NCBI RefSeq assembly: GCF_002834145.1
Contig: NZ_PHNT01000006.1
Span: forward strand, 98,605-162,604
Source: Roseovarius salinarum
Lineage (GTDB): Bacteria > Pseudomonadota > Alphaproteobacteria > Rhodobacterales > Rhodobacteraceae
Length of the DNA stretch: 64,000 nucleotides
Direction of reading: 5' to 3'
Of the stretch, positions 1 through 8,663 are shown piece after piece (the first letter of the stretch is position 1; every line of letters starts with the position of its first letter). The translations under genes and the position numbers were made by a program. Under the pieces are notes generated by a model. It was not told the DNA's origin and made no database searches. It worked only from the letters and a program-made list of their open reading frames with translations.

Positions 1-1403
1 CCGGGTTCAACTCGATCGGCATCCAGTCCGCGGGCGGTGCGGGCATGGCGCTGGCCAGGTGGATGGACGCGGGCGCGCGCCCTTTCGACCTGGGCGACGT
101 GGACATCGCGCGCATGCAGCCCTTCCAGGGCAACGCGCGCTACCTGCGCGCCCGCGCGACCGAGGTGCCGGGCCTGCTCTACGCCGACCACTACCCCTAC
201 CGGCAGAAGGAAACGGCGCGGGGCGTGCGCCGCTCACCGGTGCACGCGCAGCTGCTGGAGCACGGCGCGGTGATGGGCGAGGCGGCCGGCTGGGAGCGCG
301 CCAACTGGTTCGCCGACGCCGGGCAGGTGCCCGAGTACCGCTATTCGTGGGTGCGGCAGAACTGGTTCGGCAACGCCGCGGCCGAGCATCGCGCGATCCG
401 CGAGGGTGCGGGGCTTTACGACATGTCGAGCTTCGGCAAGATCCGCGTGGAGGGGCCGGACGCCGAGGCCTTCCTCGACCACGTCTGCGGCGGTGACATG
501 GCCGTGCCGGCGGGCAGGATCGTCTATACCCAGTTCCTCAATCCCGCGGGCGGGATCGAGGCCGACGTGACGGTCACGCGGCTGTCGGAAACGGCCTATC
601 TGGTGGTGACGCCCGCGGCCACGCGGGTGGCCGACCAGACATGGCTGCGCCGGCACCTGGGCGATTCCCGGGCGGTGATCACCGACGTGACGGCCGCCGA
701 GGGCGTGCTGGCGGTGATGGGGCCGCGTGCGCGGGAGGTGATGCAGGCGGTTTCGCCCGCGGATTTCTCGAACGCGGCCAACCCTTTCGGTACCGCGCGG
801 GAGATCGAGATCGGCATGGGGCTGGCGCGGGTGCATCGCGTGAGCTACGTCGGCGAGCTGGGCTGGGAGGTCTACGTTGGCGCGGACATGGCCCCGCACG
901 TCTTCGAAACCCTGATGGCGGCGGGGCCGGACCACGGGCTCAAGCCGTGCGGCCTGCATGCCATGGACAGCTGCCGCATCGAGAAGGGTTTCCGGCACTT
1001 CGGCCACGACATCACCTGCGAGGACCACGTTCTCGAGGCCGGCCTCGGCTTTGCCGTCAAGACCGGCAAGCCCGATTTCATCGGCCGCGACGCGGTGCTG
1101 CGCAAGCGCGAGGAGGGGCTGCGCCACCGCATGGTGCAGTTTCGCCTGACCGAGCCGGAGCCGCTGCTCTATCACAACGAGCCGCTGATCCGCGACGGCC
1201 GGATCGTGGGCTACCTGACCTCGGGCAACTACGGGCATTTCCTGGGGGGCGCCGTGGGTCTTGGATACGTGCCCTGTGCGGGCGAAACGGCCGAGGAGGT
1301 GTTGGCCTCGTCCTACGAGATCGATGTGGCCGGCCGGCGGGTTCCGGCCGAGGCCAGCCTGAAGCCGATGCACGACCCCCGCGCGGCCCGCATGAAGGCG
1401 TGA
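1..1403 (+). CDS. Dimethylglycine/sarcosine dehydrogenase-type flavoprotein, C-terminal part
   Basis: Partial gene: the frame is open from base 3 to the left window edge, so about 466 C-terminal residues of a protein usually near 800 are present. The N-terminal FAD-binding domain is outside the window. What remains is the end of the FAD oxidoreductase part, then an aminomethyltransferase (GcvT) domain starting around EHRAIREGAGLYDMSSFGK and a GcvT C-terminal barrel containing GYLTSGNYGHFLGGAVGLGY. In this family the flavin part oxidatively demethylates dimethylglycine, sarcosine or related N-methyl amines, and the GcvT part passes the one-carbon unit to tetrahydrofolate. The exact substrate cannot be read from this fragment. 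The next gene is a co-directional but unrelated pseudouridine synthase. Confidence 0.85.
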   Translation, partial: GFNSIGIQSAGGAGMALARWMDAGARPFDLGDVDIARMQPFQGNARYLRARATEVPGLLYADHYPYRQKETARGVRRSPVHAQLLEHGAVMGEAAGWERANWFADAGQVPEYRYSWVRQNWFGNAAAEHRAIREGAGLYDMSSFGKIRVEGPDAEAFLDHVCGGDMAVPAGRIVYTQFLNPAGGIEADVTVTRLSETAYLVVTPAATRVADQTWLRRHLGDSRAVITDVTAAEGVLAVMGPRAREVMQAVSPADFSNAANPFGTAREIEIGMGLARVHRVSYVGELGWEVYVGADMAPHVFETLMAAGPDHGLKPCGLHAMDSCRIEKGFRHFGHDITCEDHVLEAGLGFAVKTGKPDFIGRDAVLRKREEGLRHRMVQFRLTEPEPLLYHNEPLIRDGRIVGYLTSGNYGHFLGGAVGLGYVPCAGETAEEVLASSYEIDVAGRRVPAEASLKPMHDPRAARMKA

Positions 1404-1473
1404 CCCCGTCCGGGCGGTGCGCGGCTGCGCCGCGCGCGCGATGTCTCGTCCGCGGCCTGCGGCCGCGTCCTCG

Positions 1474-1509
1474 GGGCGCCTCCGGCGGGAGTATTTCGGC
1501 CAAGGTGAA
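1474..1509 (+). repeat. Dispersed intergenic element, copy A
   Basis: Contains the core CCTCCGGCGGGAGTATTT followed by CGGCCAAGGTGAA. It lies in the 153-base gap between the dehydrogenase and the rluA-type gene. Related copies occur at 18507-18543 (same strand) and 62517-62558 (opposite strand). All three are non-coding and close to a gene boundary. Function unknown. Confidence 0.7.
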
Positions 1510-1556
1510 TGGCCGGGGGCGTGGCATGGCGCGCCGTCCTCGTGTAGAGGGGCGGC

Positions 1557-2201
1557 ATGGAGGATTACGCCCCGCCCGACGCGCCACCGGAGGTGCTGCA
1601 CGCCGACCACGAGCTTCTGGTGGTCGACAAGCCCGCCGGGCTGCTGTCGGTGCCCGGCAAGGATGCGCATCTTGCCGACTGCCTGCTGGCGCGCGTGCAG
1701 GCCGTGCACCCCGAGGCGCTGCTGGTGCACCGGCTGGACCGGGACACCTCGGGGGTGATGGTCTTCGCGCTCACGCCGCACGCGCAGCGGCATCTGGGCC
1801 TGCAGTTCGAGAAGCGGCAGGCGAAGAAGACCTATGTCGCGCGGGTCGCGGGGCGGCTTGAACCCAGGACCGGCACGGTGGATCTGCCGTTGGTCGTGGA
1901 CTGGCCGAACCGGCCGCGCCAGACCGTCTGTCACGAGACGGGCCGTGCCGCGGTGACCGACTGGCGCGTGCAGCGCCACGGCGACGGCGAGACGCGGGTC
2001 AGGCTGATGCCGAAGACCGGGCGGAGCCACCAGTTGCGGGTGCACATGCTGGCGCTGGGGCACCCGATACTCGGCGATCCGCTTTATGCCGAGGGGGCGT
2101 TGGCGGATCATCCGCGGCTGATGCTGCATTCCGAGGAGCTGCGCCTGCGCCACCCCGATGGCGGCGCCGGGGTGCGGTTCCGCGCGCCGCCGCCGTTCTA
2201 G
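1557..2201 (+). CDS. rluA: RluA-family pseudouridine synthase
   Basis: A 214-residue enzyme that isomerises uridine to pseudouridine in structured RNA. The catalytic motif HRLDRDTSG is at residues 58-66, with the nucleophilic Asp at 61. The downstream family motifs KTYVARVAG and GRSHQLRVHM are present. The protein is short and has no N-terminal S4 domain, as in E. coli RluA, which modifies 23S rRNA U746 and tRNA U32; that substrate is inferred from length and architecture. The ATG at 1557 follows a GAGGGG ribosome-binding site. Its stop codon overlaps the stop of the convergent kinase-like gene: both read TAG from the palindrome CTAG at 2198-2201. Confidence 0.88.
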   Translation: MEDYAPPDAPPEVLHADHELLVVDKPAGLLSVPGKDAHLADCLLARVQAVHPEALLVHRLDRDTSGVMVFALTPHAQRHLGLQFEKRQAKKTYVARVAGRLEPRTGTVDLPLVVDWPNRPRQTVCHETGRAAVTDWRVQRHGDGETRVRLMPKTGRSHQLRVHMLALGHPILGDPLYAEGALADHPRLMLHSEELRLRHPDGGAGVRFRAPPPF

Positions 2202-3247
2202 GATTTCAGCACGCGGTCGGTGAGGTTCAGTCGGCCGGCGACGATGGGCGCGAGCGCCTCGGCCAGCTCCGGGTCGCCCGCCTGCAGTTGAGCGAGCTCG
2301 TCGAGGCGGTTGGCCGCCACGAGGTGCAGCGCATCAAGCCGCACGCTGCCGTCGCGGTGGCGGGGCAGGCGCGCCACGGGCTGGACCAGCTCGGGCCCCG
2401 GTGCGGGGGCGAGCGCGGTGATCTCACCGGGCGCAAGGCCGGTCTCGACGAAGGCGTAAAGGCCCACGCCCTTGGCGGGCAGGGCGAAGGGGCAGACGGC
2501 GACCTCGCCGATGCGCGGGTGGGCGGTGAGCGCGGCGCGCAGCGCGGGTGCCTCGGCGGTCATCCGGTCGCCCGTGCCTTCGCTGTCGCGCCAGTTCATC
2601 AGCCGGCGCGTGACGAAGTTGTAGAGTTTCTTGCCGGTGGCCATCCAGATGCGCGACGGCAGCGCCTTGCGCGCGAGCATCCGCTTCTCCGCCGGGGTCA
2701 GGAGGTGAGGCGCGAAGGCGCGCTTCTGCTTGAGAAGGTGGCGCAGATCCTCGCGCGCCATGGTGCGGAAAAGCCGCCCGCGGCGGCGGTGCACCGAGGC
2801 CAGCTGGAAGTCGATCACCGCGGCGCGGCCCTCCGGCGTCATCAGCCAGTTCTGCGGTTTGGCGATGTCGTTGTGCGTCACGCCCGCGCGTCGCATCTGG
2901 CGCAGCAGGCGGCGCGCGTCGCGATACCATGCGGGATCCTCCGGCCGGGCCAGGTGCAGCGGGGTGCCGCGCGTCCAGCTGCGCAGCAGGCCCGTGCGGT
3001 CCACCCTCACGAGAACAGGGCAGCCCTCGATCTCCTGCACGGCGCGCAGGCCCCGGATCTCGCGCCGCGCCAGCGCCCAGGCGAGCGGGCGCGCGTAAGA
3101 CGGCACGCCGTCCAGCCGGCGCAGGACGACGGGGAAATCCGCCACGCCCTCGAGGTGGCCGGAAACGGTTTCCGAGAACACGTCACGCTTGTGCACCGTC
3201 TCGGGAACGAAGGGGGCCTGGGCGATATCGTCGGGCAGGGTGGCCAT
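2198..3247 (-). CDS. Kinase-like protein with acyl-CoA-synthetase-type C-terminal segment
   Basis: 349 residues from ATG at 3247. The N-terminal two thirds look like a small atypical Ser/Thr or lipopolysaccharide kinase (RIO/WaaP-like). THNDIAKPQNW (124-134) resembles the HxDxxxxN catalytic loop, and VIDFQLA (144-150) stands in the DFG position. Residues about 236-316 resemble the mobile C-terminal domain of AMP-forming acyl-CoA synthetases (AHPRIGEVAVCPFALPAKGVG, then LPRHRDGSVR). The catalytic Lys expected in that last motif is absent. The combination is odd: it may sense or modify a lipid or envelope sugar, but no function can be assigned. It sits 50 bases downstream of the two glycosyltransferase genes on the same strand, which is compatible with a cell-envelope role. 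Confidence 0.65.
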   Translation of the reverse strand: MATLPDDIAQAPFVPETVHKRDVFSETVSGHLEGVADFPVVLRRLDGVPSYARPLAWALARREIRGLRAVQEIEGCPVLVRVDRTGLLRSWTRGTPLHLARPEDPAWYRDARRLLRQMRRAGVTHNDIAKPQNWLMTPEGRAAVIDFQLASVHRRRGRLFRTMAREDLRHLLKQKRAFAPHLLTPAEKRMLARKALPSRIWMATGKKLYNFVTRRLMNWRDSEGTGDRMTAEAPALRAALTAHPRIGEVAVCPFALPAKGVGLYAFVETGLAPGEITALAPAPGPELVQPVARLPRHRDGSVRLDALHLVAANRLDELAQLQAGDPELAEALAPIVAGRLNLTDRVLKS

Positions 3248-3297
3248 GGGGCTGTCATAGGCGCTTTGCGCGGCCGGGAAAACCCGGCGGGGGCGCG

Positions 3298-4146
3298 TCA
3301 CAGGCGCAGCCACGCGTCGGGGCATATGTCGGGGTTGGACAGCGCCGCGTCCCCGAACCACGCCCTGGGGGCGACGACGTGCTTGGTCTCCGACGGGTTG
3401 AGCCACGCCCCCCACCACGAGAACGAGGAGTTGGCGATCACGTTGTGCGCGCACAGCGACATCAGGTGAAGGTCGAAGTGGCCGCGGCTTTCGTCGTTGA
3501 TGTCGACGACCACCGTTTCCGCGCCGAGCTCGAGGTTGGCGCGCGCCCAGCCCGGGTCATTGGAAAAGACGAAACAGGTCAGCGGCCCGTTCACACGGGC
3601 GGCGATCGCCTCGACCGCGGCGCGATAGTAGGCCGGCGAACAGGTGCCGTGCCCGCCCGAGGCGATGTAATCGCCGCGTCGGACATGCACCGCCACGGGC
3701 TGCTCGGTGCGCGCGATCCGCTCGGCCATCGCGGCATTGGCCGGGTCGAGCGGCGTGGTGAACTGGAGATCGCGGCGCAGTTGCTCGGCGATGGGGGCGA
3801 AATATTTCTCGGACTGCCAGTAGCCGTGCAGGTAGCTGCCGTCGGGGATGTCGAAGAAGGCCGGATCGAATCCCAGCTCGCGTTCGCGCCGGAATCGCGG
3901 CCGCCGGCCAGCGGCGCGCCAGAGGGCGTAGCGCACGGGCGCCTGGAATTTCGCCGGGGGAAGGGTGGGCGGCGGCACGGTGCGGGCGTTGGCGAAATGT
4001 TCGAAGCAGTTGCCCCAGTCGTGGAGCAGCGTGACGTAGCGGTCGTCGAGCGCGAGCTCGACGCCCAGGTGATCGGCCAGCGCGCGCCCGGCCGCGTACT
4101 GGAACAACTGGTTGCCCGCGCGTCCGAAAAGCCGTGCGATGATCAT
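3298..4146 (-). CDS. Glycosyltransferase family 11 (alpha-1,2-fucosyltransferase-like)
   Basis: 282 residues. Family GT11 hallmarks are present: FGRAGNQLFQYAAGRAL near the N-terminus, the donor-binding motif HVRRGDY mid-protein, and NSSFSWWGAWL near the C-terminus. GT11 enzymes transfer fucose from GDP-fucose in alpha-1,2 linkage, usually onto O-antigen or capsule sugars; the acceptor is unknown here. The start ATG overlaps the stop of the upstream GT25 gene (ATGA at 4146-4143), so the two are probably translationally coupled. No fucose-synthesis genes are in the window. Confidence 0.82.
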   Translation of the reverse strand: MIIARLFGRAGNQLFQYAAGRALADHLGVELALDDRYVTLLHDWGNCFEHFANARTVPPPTLPPAKFQAPVRYALWRAAGRRPRFRRERELGFDPAFFDIPDGSYLHGYWQSEKYFAPIAEQLRRDLQFTTPLDPANAAMAERIARTEQPVAVHVRRGDYIASGGHGTCSPAYYRAAVEAIAARVNGPLTCFVFSNDPGWARANLELGAETVVVDINDESRGHFDLHLMSLCAHNVIANSSFSWWGAWLNPSETKHVVAPRAWFGDAALSNPDICPDAWLRL

Positions 4147-4910
4147 GCGTGTCCCCGTGGCATGCCGGCGGGATGGGGCGCGCGGCTGGCGCGGGCGAAG
4201 CGCTTCACCGCCGCGCGATAACGCAGGCGCGCGCATTCGCGCCCCAGTTTCTGCCAGACCGGGCGCGTGTCGCCCTGGATCGTGGAACCGTCCAGTTCGC
4301 CCGCGATATCGCGCACGCCGGAGGGGAAGACCGCGCCCGGCCTCAGCCCGGTGTGCCAGTGGCTTTGCACGAGCGTGTCCACGGGCCGGTCGAACCCGGG
4401 TGCCGCTGCCAGCAGCCGGCCCGCGGCCCCGCGCGTGAGGAGCTGCGCCGTGGTCCGCAGGCCCGGCACCTGCGGGATGACGAGAGTGCAGTCGCCGCGC
4501 GTCTCGACGTGGCGGGCCGGGCCGCGGTGGGGGCGGGTCTGCAACTGGATGTAGCCCAGCGTCGGCAGGTGGTCGGTTGACAGCGCAAGCGCGGTGTCGA
4601 AGCTAGGCCGGTCGAGCGTCGCGTCGTCCTCGATGATCAGCGCGGCGTCGAGATCGCGGTCCTGCATTTCGGTCCAGATCCGCTTGTGGCTGAGCGAGCA
4701 GCCCAGCTCACCCGTTTTCAGCACGAAGGGATAGCGCGGCGCGAACAGGTCGCGCGCGCGTTCCTCGGCCGCCTCCTCCGCACTCAGCGCGGCACCGTCC
4801 ACGGCCGGCCAGATCTCGCCCGGCACGCCGCAGTCCTGCAACAGCCGGTGCGCGTTCTCGCGCCGCGCCGTCGCCCGGCTCAGGTGCAGGATGAACGCGT
4901 GAAGACGCAC
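4143..4910 (-). CDS. Glycosyltransferase family 25 (LPS biosynthesis type)
   Basis: 255 residues from a GTG start at 4910. GT25 signatures are visible: the N-terminal AFILHLSRATARRENA, GELGCSLSHKRIW in the middle, and the acidic metal-binding stretch ALIIEDDATL. Such enzymes add galactose or related sugars to lipooligosaccharide. The gene starts one base after the aldehyde dehydrogenase stop and overlaps the GT11 gene by four bases, so all three probably lie on one transcript. Confidence 0.8.
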   Translation of the reverse strand: MRLHAFILHLSRATARRENAHRLLQDCGVPGEIWPAVDGAALSAEEAAEERARDLFAPRYPFVLKTGELGCSLSHKRIWTEMQDRDLDAALIIEDDATLDRPSFDTALALSTDHLPTLGYIQLQTRPHRGPARHVETRGDCTLVIPQVPGLRTTAQLLTRGAAGRLLAAAPGFDRPVDTLVQSHWHTGLRPGAVFPSGVRDIAGELDGSTIQGDTRPVWQKLGRECARLRYRAAVKRFARASRAPHPAGMPRGHA

Positions 4911-4911
4911 G

Positions 4912-6354
4912 TCAGGCGCCTTCGGTCCACCCCGACACGGCCTTGACCTCGAGGAAATCCTCGATGCCCCAGGCGCCGCCTTCGCGGCCGTGGCCCGATT
5001 GCTTCATGCCGCCGAAGGGCGCGCCCAGCCCGCGCGGCTGGCCGTTCATCTCGACCATGCCCGACCGCAGGGCGCGTGCCACGCGGTTGGCGCGCGCGCC
5101 GTCCTGCGTCTGAACGTAGTTCGTCAGCCCGTAGGGCGTGTCGTTGGCGATCTCGATGCCGTCGGCCTCGCCGTCGAAGGGGATGATCGACAGGACCGGG
5201 CCGAAGATTTCCTCGCGCGCGATGGTCATGTCATTGCTGACATCGGCAAAGACCGTGGGCTTGACGAAATAGCCGCGGTTGAACCCCTCGGGCCGACCGG
5301 TGCCGCCGGCCACCAGCCGGGCGCCCTCGTCGATGCCCGTCTGGATGAGGTCCTGGATCTTGTCGAACTGGGTTTCGTTGACCACGGGGCCGATGTGGCG
5401 GCCTTCCTCGTTGCTGGGGCCCACGGCGATCTTGCCGGCCATCTCGGCGGCGGCCTCGACCGTTTCGTCGTAGATCGACCGTTCCACCAGCATCCGCGTG
5501 GGCGCGTTGCAGGACTGCCCGGAGTTGTTCATGCAGTGCAGCACGCCGCGCTTGACCGCCTTCTCGTCGGCGTCCGCGAAGATCAGGTTGGCGCCCTTGC
5601 CGCCCAGTTCGAGGCTTACGCGTTTGAGCGAGTCGGCGGCCGTCCTCGAGATCAGCCGCCCCGCCCGGCTGGAGCCGGTGAACGAGATCATGTCGATGTC
5701 TCCGTGCGCGGACATCTGGCTGCCCACGCCCGCGCCGTCGCCGTTGACAAGGTTGAACACGCCCGGCGGGAAGCCGGCCTCGTCGATCATCTCGGCGAAC
5801 AGCATTGCCGACAGCGGCGACTCCTCGGACGGCTTGAGCACCATGGTGCAGCCGGCGACCATCGCGGCGCCGACCTTCAGCGTGATCTGGTTCATCGGCC
5901 AGTTCCACGGCGTGATCATGCCCACCACGCCCACCGGTTCCAGGATGATTCGGTCATTCGGCGCGTGCTCGCCCAGCGGGCGGATGAAATCGAAATTCTC
6001 GCCGGCCTTCAGGAACCCCTTCATGTTGCCGAGCCCGGCGCCGACCTGCGCCTGCCGGGACAGGTCGATGGGCGCGCCCATCTCGCGGCTGATGGCCTGC
6101 GCCATGTCCTCGGCGCGCGCCTTGTAGATTCCGTAGAGCTTTTCCAGCAGCGCCAGGCGCTCGGCCGGCGGCGTGGCCATCCAGCCGGGGAAGGCGGCGC
6201 GCGCCGCTGCGACGGCGGCGTCGGTGTCGGCCTGCCCGCCCAGCGAGATCACGGCGCAGGGGTCCTCGGTCGAGGGGTCGATCACCTTGTGGTCCGACGG
6301 TGCCACCGGGTCGACCCATGCGCCGTTGACGTAGAACTGCCGCTTCTCGATCAT
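4912..6354 (-). CDS. NAD(P)-dependent aldehyde dehydrogenase
   Basis: 480 residues from ATG at 6354. Typical ALDH features: the NAD-binding TPWNWPMNQ region, the Glu motif LELGGKGANLIFADAD, the catalytic Cys in NNSGQSCNAPTR, and EEIFGPVLSIIPF near the C-terminus. It oxidises an aldehyde to a carboxylic acid; the specificity cannot be read from sequence. The upstream in-frame extension is not needed, because MIEKRQFYVNGAW is the standard N-terminus of the family. It heads the minus-strand string with the two glycosyltransferases. Confidence 0.88.
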   Translation of the reverse strand: MIEKRQFYVNGAWVDPVAPSDHKVIDPSTEDPCAVISLGGQADTDAAVAAARAAFPGWMATPPAERLALLEKLYGIYKARAEDMAQAISREMGAPIDLSRQAQVGAGLGNMKGFLKAGENFDFIRPLGEHAPNDRIILEPVGVVGMITPWNWPMNQITLKVGAAMVAGCTMVLKPSEESPLSAMLFAEMIDEAGFPPGVFNLVNGDGAGVGSQMSAHGDIDMISFTGSSRAGRLISRTAADSLKRVSLELGGKGANLIFADADEKAVKRGVLHCMNNSGQSCNAPTRMLVERSIYDETVEAAAEMAGKIAVGPSNEEGRHIGPVVNETQFDKIQDLIQTGIDEGARLVAGGTGRPEGFNRGYFVKPTVFADVSNDMTIAREEIFGPVLSIIPFDGEADGIEIANDTPYGLTNYVQTQDGARANRVARALRSGMVEMNGQPRGLGAPFGGMKQSGHGREGGAWGIEDFLEVKAVSGWTEGA

Positions 6355-6538
6355 GCTCAAAACTCCCTTGCCCGTGAGACTGCCCGGCGCGTGCCGGCGG
6401 TCCGGCACGCCCATGCCCGACAGGCGACACATTGTCATCCGGCCCACGGGGCTTCAAGGGAGGGGGTGCAAAACGCCCGAGAAGGTTTTATCTCGGCACC
6501 GGAATATGAGCCAACCCAACCCGGAAAGGACCGAAGAC

Positions 6539-7192
6539 ATGGGACTGCGCATCAACGACACGATTCCGAACCTGACCGTGGAAACCGATCAGGGCACCTT
6601 CGACCTTCATGACTGGATCGGCGACAGCTGGGCGATCCTGTTCTCGCATCCCAAGGATTTCACGCCCGTCTGCACGACCGAGTTCGGCGCCGTGGCCAAG
6701 CTGGCCGCCGAGTGGGACAAGCGCGGCTGCAAGGTGATCGGCGTTTCGGTCGACAGCGCCGAGGACCACAAGAAATGGAAGGGCGACATCGAGAAGACCG
6801 CCAACACCCAGGCCGGGTTCCCGATCATTGCCGACGTGGGCCTCGAGGTGTCCAAGGCCTTCGACATGCTGCCTGCCGAGGCCTATCTGCCCGACGGCCG
6901 CACGCCCGCCGACAGCGCCACCGTGCGCAGCGTGTTCATCATGGACCCGCAGAAGAAGCTGCGCCTGTCGATGACCTACCCGATGAACGTGGGCCGCAAC
7001 TTCGCCGAGGTGCTGCGCGCGCTGGATGCCCTGCAAATGGCCGACGGCAAGGGCGTTGCGACGCCCGCGGACTGGACCGCCGGGCAGGACGTGATCATCC
7101 CGCCGTCGGTCAGCGACGCGGATGCGAAGGCACAATTCGGCGAGTTCGACGCCGAGCTGCCCTACCTGCGCTGGACCAAGGCGCCGGCCTGA
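6539..7192 (+). CDS. Peroxiredoxin, 1-Cys (Prx6) type
   Basis: 217 residues. It reduces hydrogen peroxide and alkyl hydroperoxides in the cytoplasm. The peroxidatic Cys is residue 45 in HPKDFTPVCTTEF. The length and the long C-terminal extension fit the Prx6/AhpC-TSA 1-Cys group rather than AhpC. The ATG at 6539 follows GGAAAGGA. It is transcribed divergently from the aldehyde dehydrogenase across a 184-base gap and ends at a strong terminator. No peroxide regulator gene is adjacent. Confidence 0.88.
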   Translation: MGLRINDTIPNLTVETDQGTFDLHDWIGDSWAILFSHPKDFTPVCTTEFGAVAKLAAEWDKRGCKVIGVSVDSAEDHKKWKGDIEKTANTQAGFPIIADVGLEVSKAFDMLPAEAYLPDGRTPADSATVRSVFIMDPQKKLRLSMTYPMNVGRNFAEVLRALDALQMADGKGVATPADWTAGQDVIIPPSVSDADAKAQFGEFDAELPYLRWTKAPA

Positions 7193-7217
7193 GGGCTTCG
7201 GCCGCATCACGCATGAC

Positions 7218-7244
7218 AAGGCCCCGCCGCCGCGCGGGGCCTTT
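7218..7244 (+). terminator. Rho-independent terminator after peroxiredoxin gene
   Basis: A 10-base stem AAGGCCCCGC / GCGGGGCCTT around a 6-base loop, ending in a short T run. It lies between the convergent peroxiredoxin and beta-propeller genes and, being near-symmetrical, could serve both. Confidence 0.8.
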
Positions 7245-7250
7245 CGCGTT

Positions 7251-8534
7251 TCAACGGGCCTCGGGGCGCCGCGCCCGGAGCTCCCCGCGGCCGTCGAGCC
7301 GCAGGAGCCAGCCGTCCTCGAACCCGAACCCCTGGCTGGAGGTGTGCCCGACCATCAGCATGCCGTCGGGCAGGGAAAGAAGCCCGGTGGGCTTGTCCCA
7401 GTAGCGGCCGCCGAACCTGCGTTCCCAGGCGACGGCGCCATCGGAATCGATGCCGAGAAGCCAGAGATCGCCGGCGCCCGCGTCGTCCGTCCAGGTGACG
7501 GCCGCCACCAGCAGGCTGCCGTCGGCCGCGCGGGCGAGGCCCCAGGGGGTGTCGCGCCCCGCGCCGCCCAGCCGGTCATGCCACGCGGTCGTTCCGTCAG
7601 CGTCGAGGCGCGCGATCCAGAGGTCGTCGCTGAGGGTGCCGTTGACGCCGACGGCCCCGGCCACGGCCAGGCCGCCGCCGGGCAGGGCCGCCAGCGCGGT
7701 GGCGGCCTCGAACCGTGCTGAATCGAACCTGCGCTGCCAGGTGATCTCACCCTGCGGGTCGAGGCGTAGAACCCAGGCGTCGTGACCATGCGCCGCGCCT
7801 CCACGGGATACCCCGGCGACGGCGATGTCGCCATTGGCCAGCGCCGCCACGTCGTAGGCCGCGTCGTGGCCGGGGCCGCCGTAGGTCCGTTGCCAGACGA
7901 CCCGGCCCGCCGCATCCAGCCGCAGCACCCAGAGGTCGCGGTCCCCTTCGCCCGTCGAGGCGCTGAACCCCGCGACGGCGAAACCGCCGCCGGGCAGGGC
8001 CGCAACGGCACGGGCGCGATCGTTGCCGGGGCCGCCGATGGCGCCGTCGAAAACGGGATCGCCGTCGAGGGCCACCTTGACGAGCCAGGCATCGCTTTCG
8101 CCGTTGCCCCGCGACCGGGTGTGGCCGACCGCCATGAACCCGCCGTCGGCGCCACGCGCCACGTCGTAGAGCTGGTCAGCGCCGGCGCCGCCGAGGGACC
8201 TGTTCCAAAGCAGGTGGCCGGCGTCGGAAAAGTGCAGGATCCAAGCGTCGTAATCGTGGCCGTTGCGCAAGCGCGAGTTGCCCACCGCGACAAAGCCGCC
8301 GTCGGGATGCGCGGTGGCGCCCTGGGCCTTGTCGTCCTCGCTGGTGCCGAACACGCGTTCCCAGGTGCAGGGCACGCCGCCGCCGGGGCATGCCCGCGTC
8401 TCCGCGCCGTCCGGGAGGCGCGGAGACAGAGACACCGGCGATGCAGGGGGCACGGGCGTTCCCGCGGCCGCCACCGCAGGGGCGAGACAGGCGGCCATCA
8501 GGACGGCCGCGAGACGGAGAACGGCACCGGGCAT
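7251..8534 (-). CDS. Secreted beta-propeller-like repeat protein
   Basis: 427 residues from ATG at 8534. The N-terminus is a signal peptide (MPGAVLRLAAVLMAACLAPA, then VAAAG). The rest is about six degenerate repeats of roughly 50 residues with the pattern DGGFxVAG...DxWVLRLDxxGxxxWxRxFGG, typical of blades in bacterial propeller proteins. No catalytic residues are recognisable. It is predicted to be periplasmic or extracellular and to bind rather than catalyse. An in-frame extension upstream of 8534 lacks a start and is rejected because the signal peptide begins here. It is divergent from the aspartoacylase-type gene. Confidence 0.75.
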   Translation of the reverse strand: MPGAVLRLAAVLMAACLAPAVAAAGTPVPPASPVSLSPRLPDGAETRACPGGGVPCTWERVFGTSEDDKAQGATAHPDGGFVAVGNSRLRNGHDYDAWILHFSDAGHLLWNRSLGGAGADQLYDVARGADGGFMAVGHTRSRGNGESDAWLVKVALDGDPVFDGAIGGPGNDRARAVAALPGGGFAVAGFSASTGEGDRDLWVLRLDAAGRVVWQRTYGGPGHDAAYDVAALANGDIAVAGVSRGGAAHGHDAWVLRLDPQGEITWQRRFDSARFEAATALAALPGGGLAVAGAVGVNGTLSDDLWIARLDADGTTAWHDRLGGAGRDTPWGLARAADGSLLVAAVTWTDDAGAGDLWLLGIDSDGAVAWERRFGGRYWDKPTGLLSLPDGMLMVGHTSSQGFGFEDGWLLRLDGRGELRARRPEAR

Positions 8535-8663
8535 GCGACGAATATGGCGCTTCGACGTCCGTTCGTTAAGAGCCCGCGTGCGGGAATCGCAATCCCGAGG
8601 GGGCCATGGACAGCCTTGCGGTTTTCGCCTATCCGGCCCGGAAGACTTCCGGGGATGCGAAAC

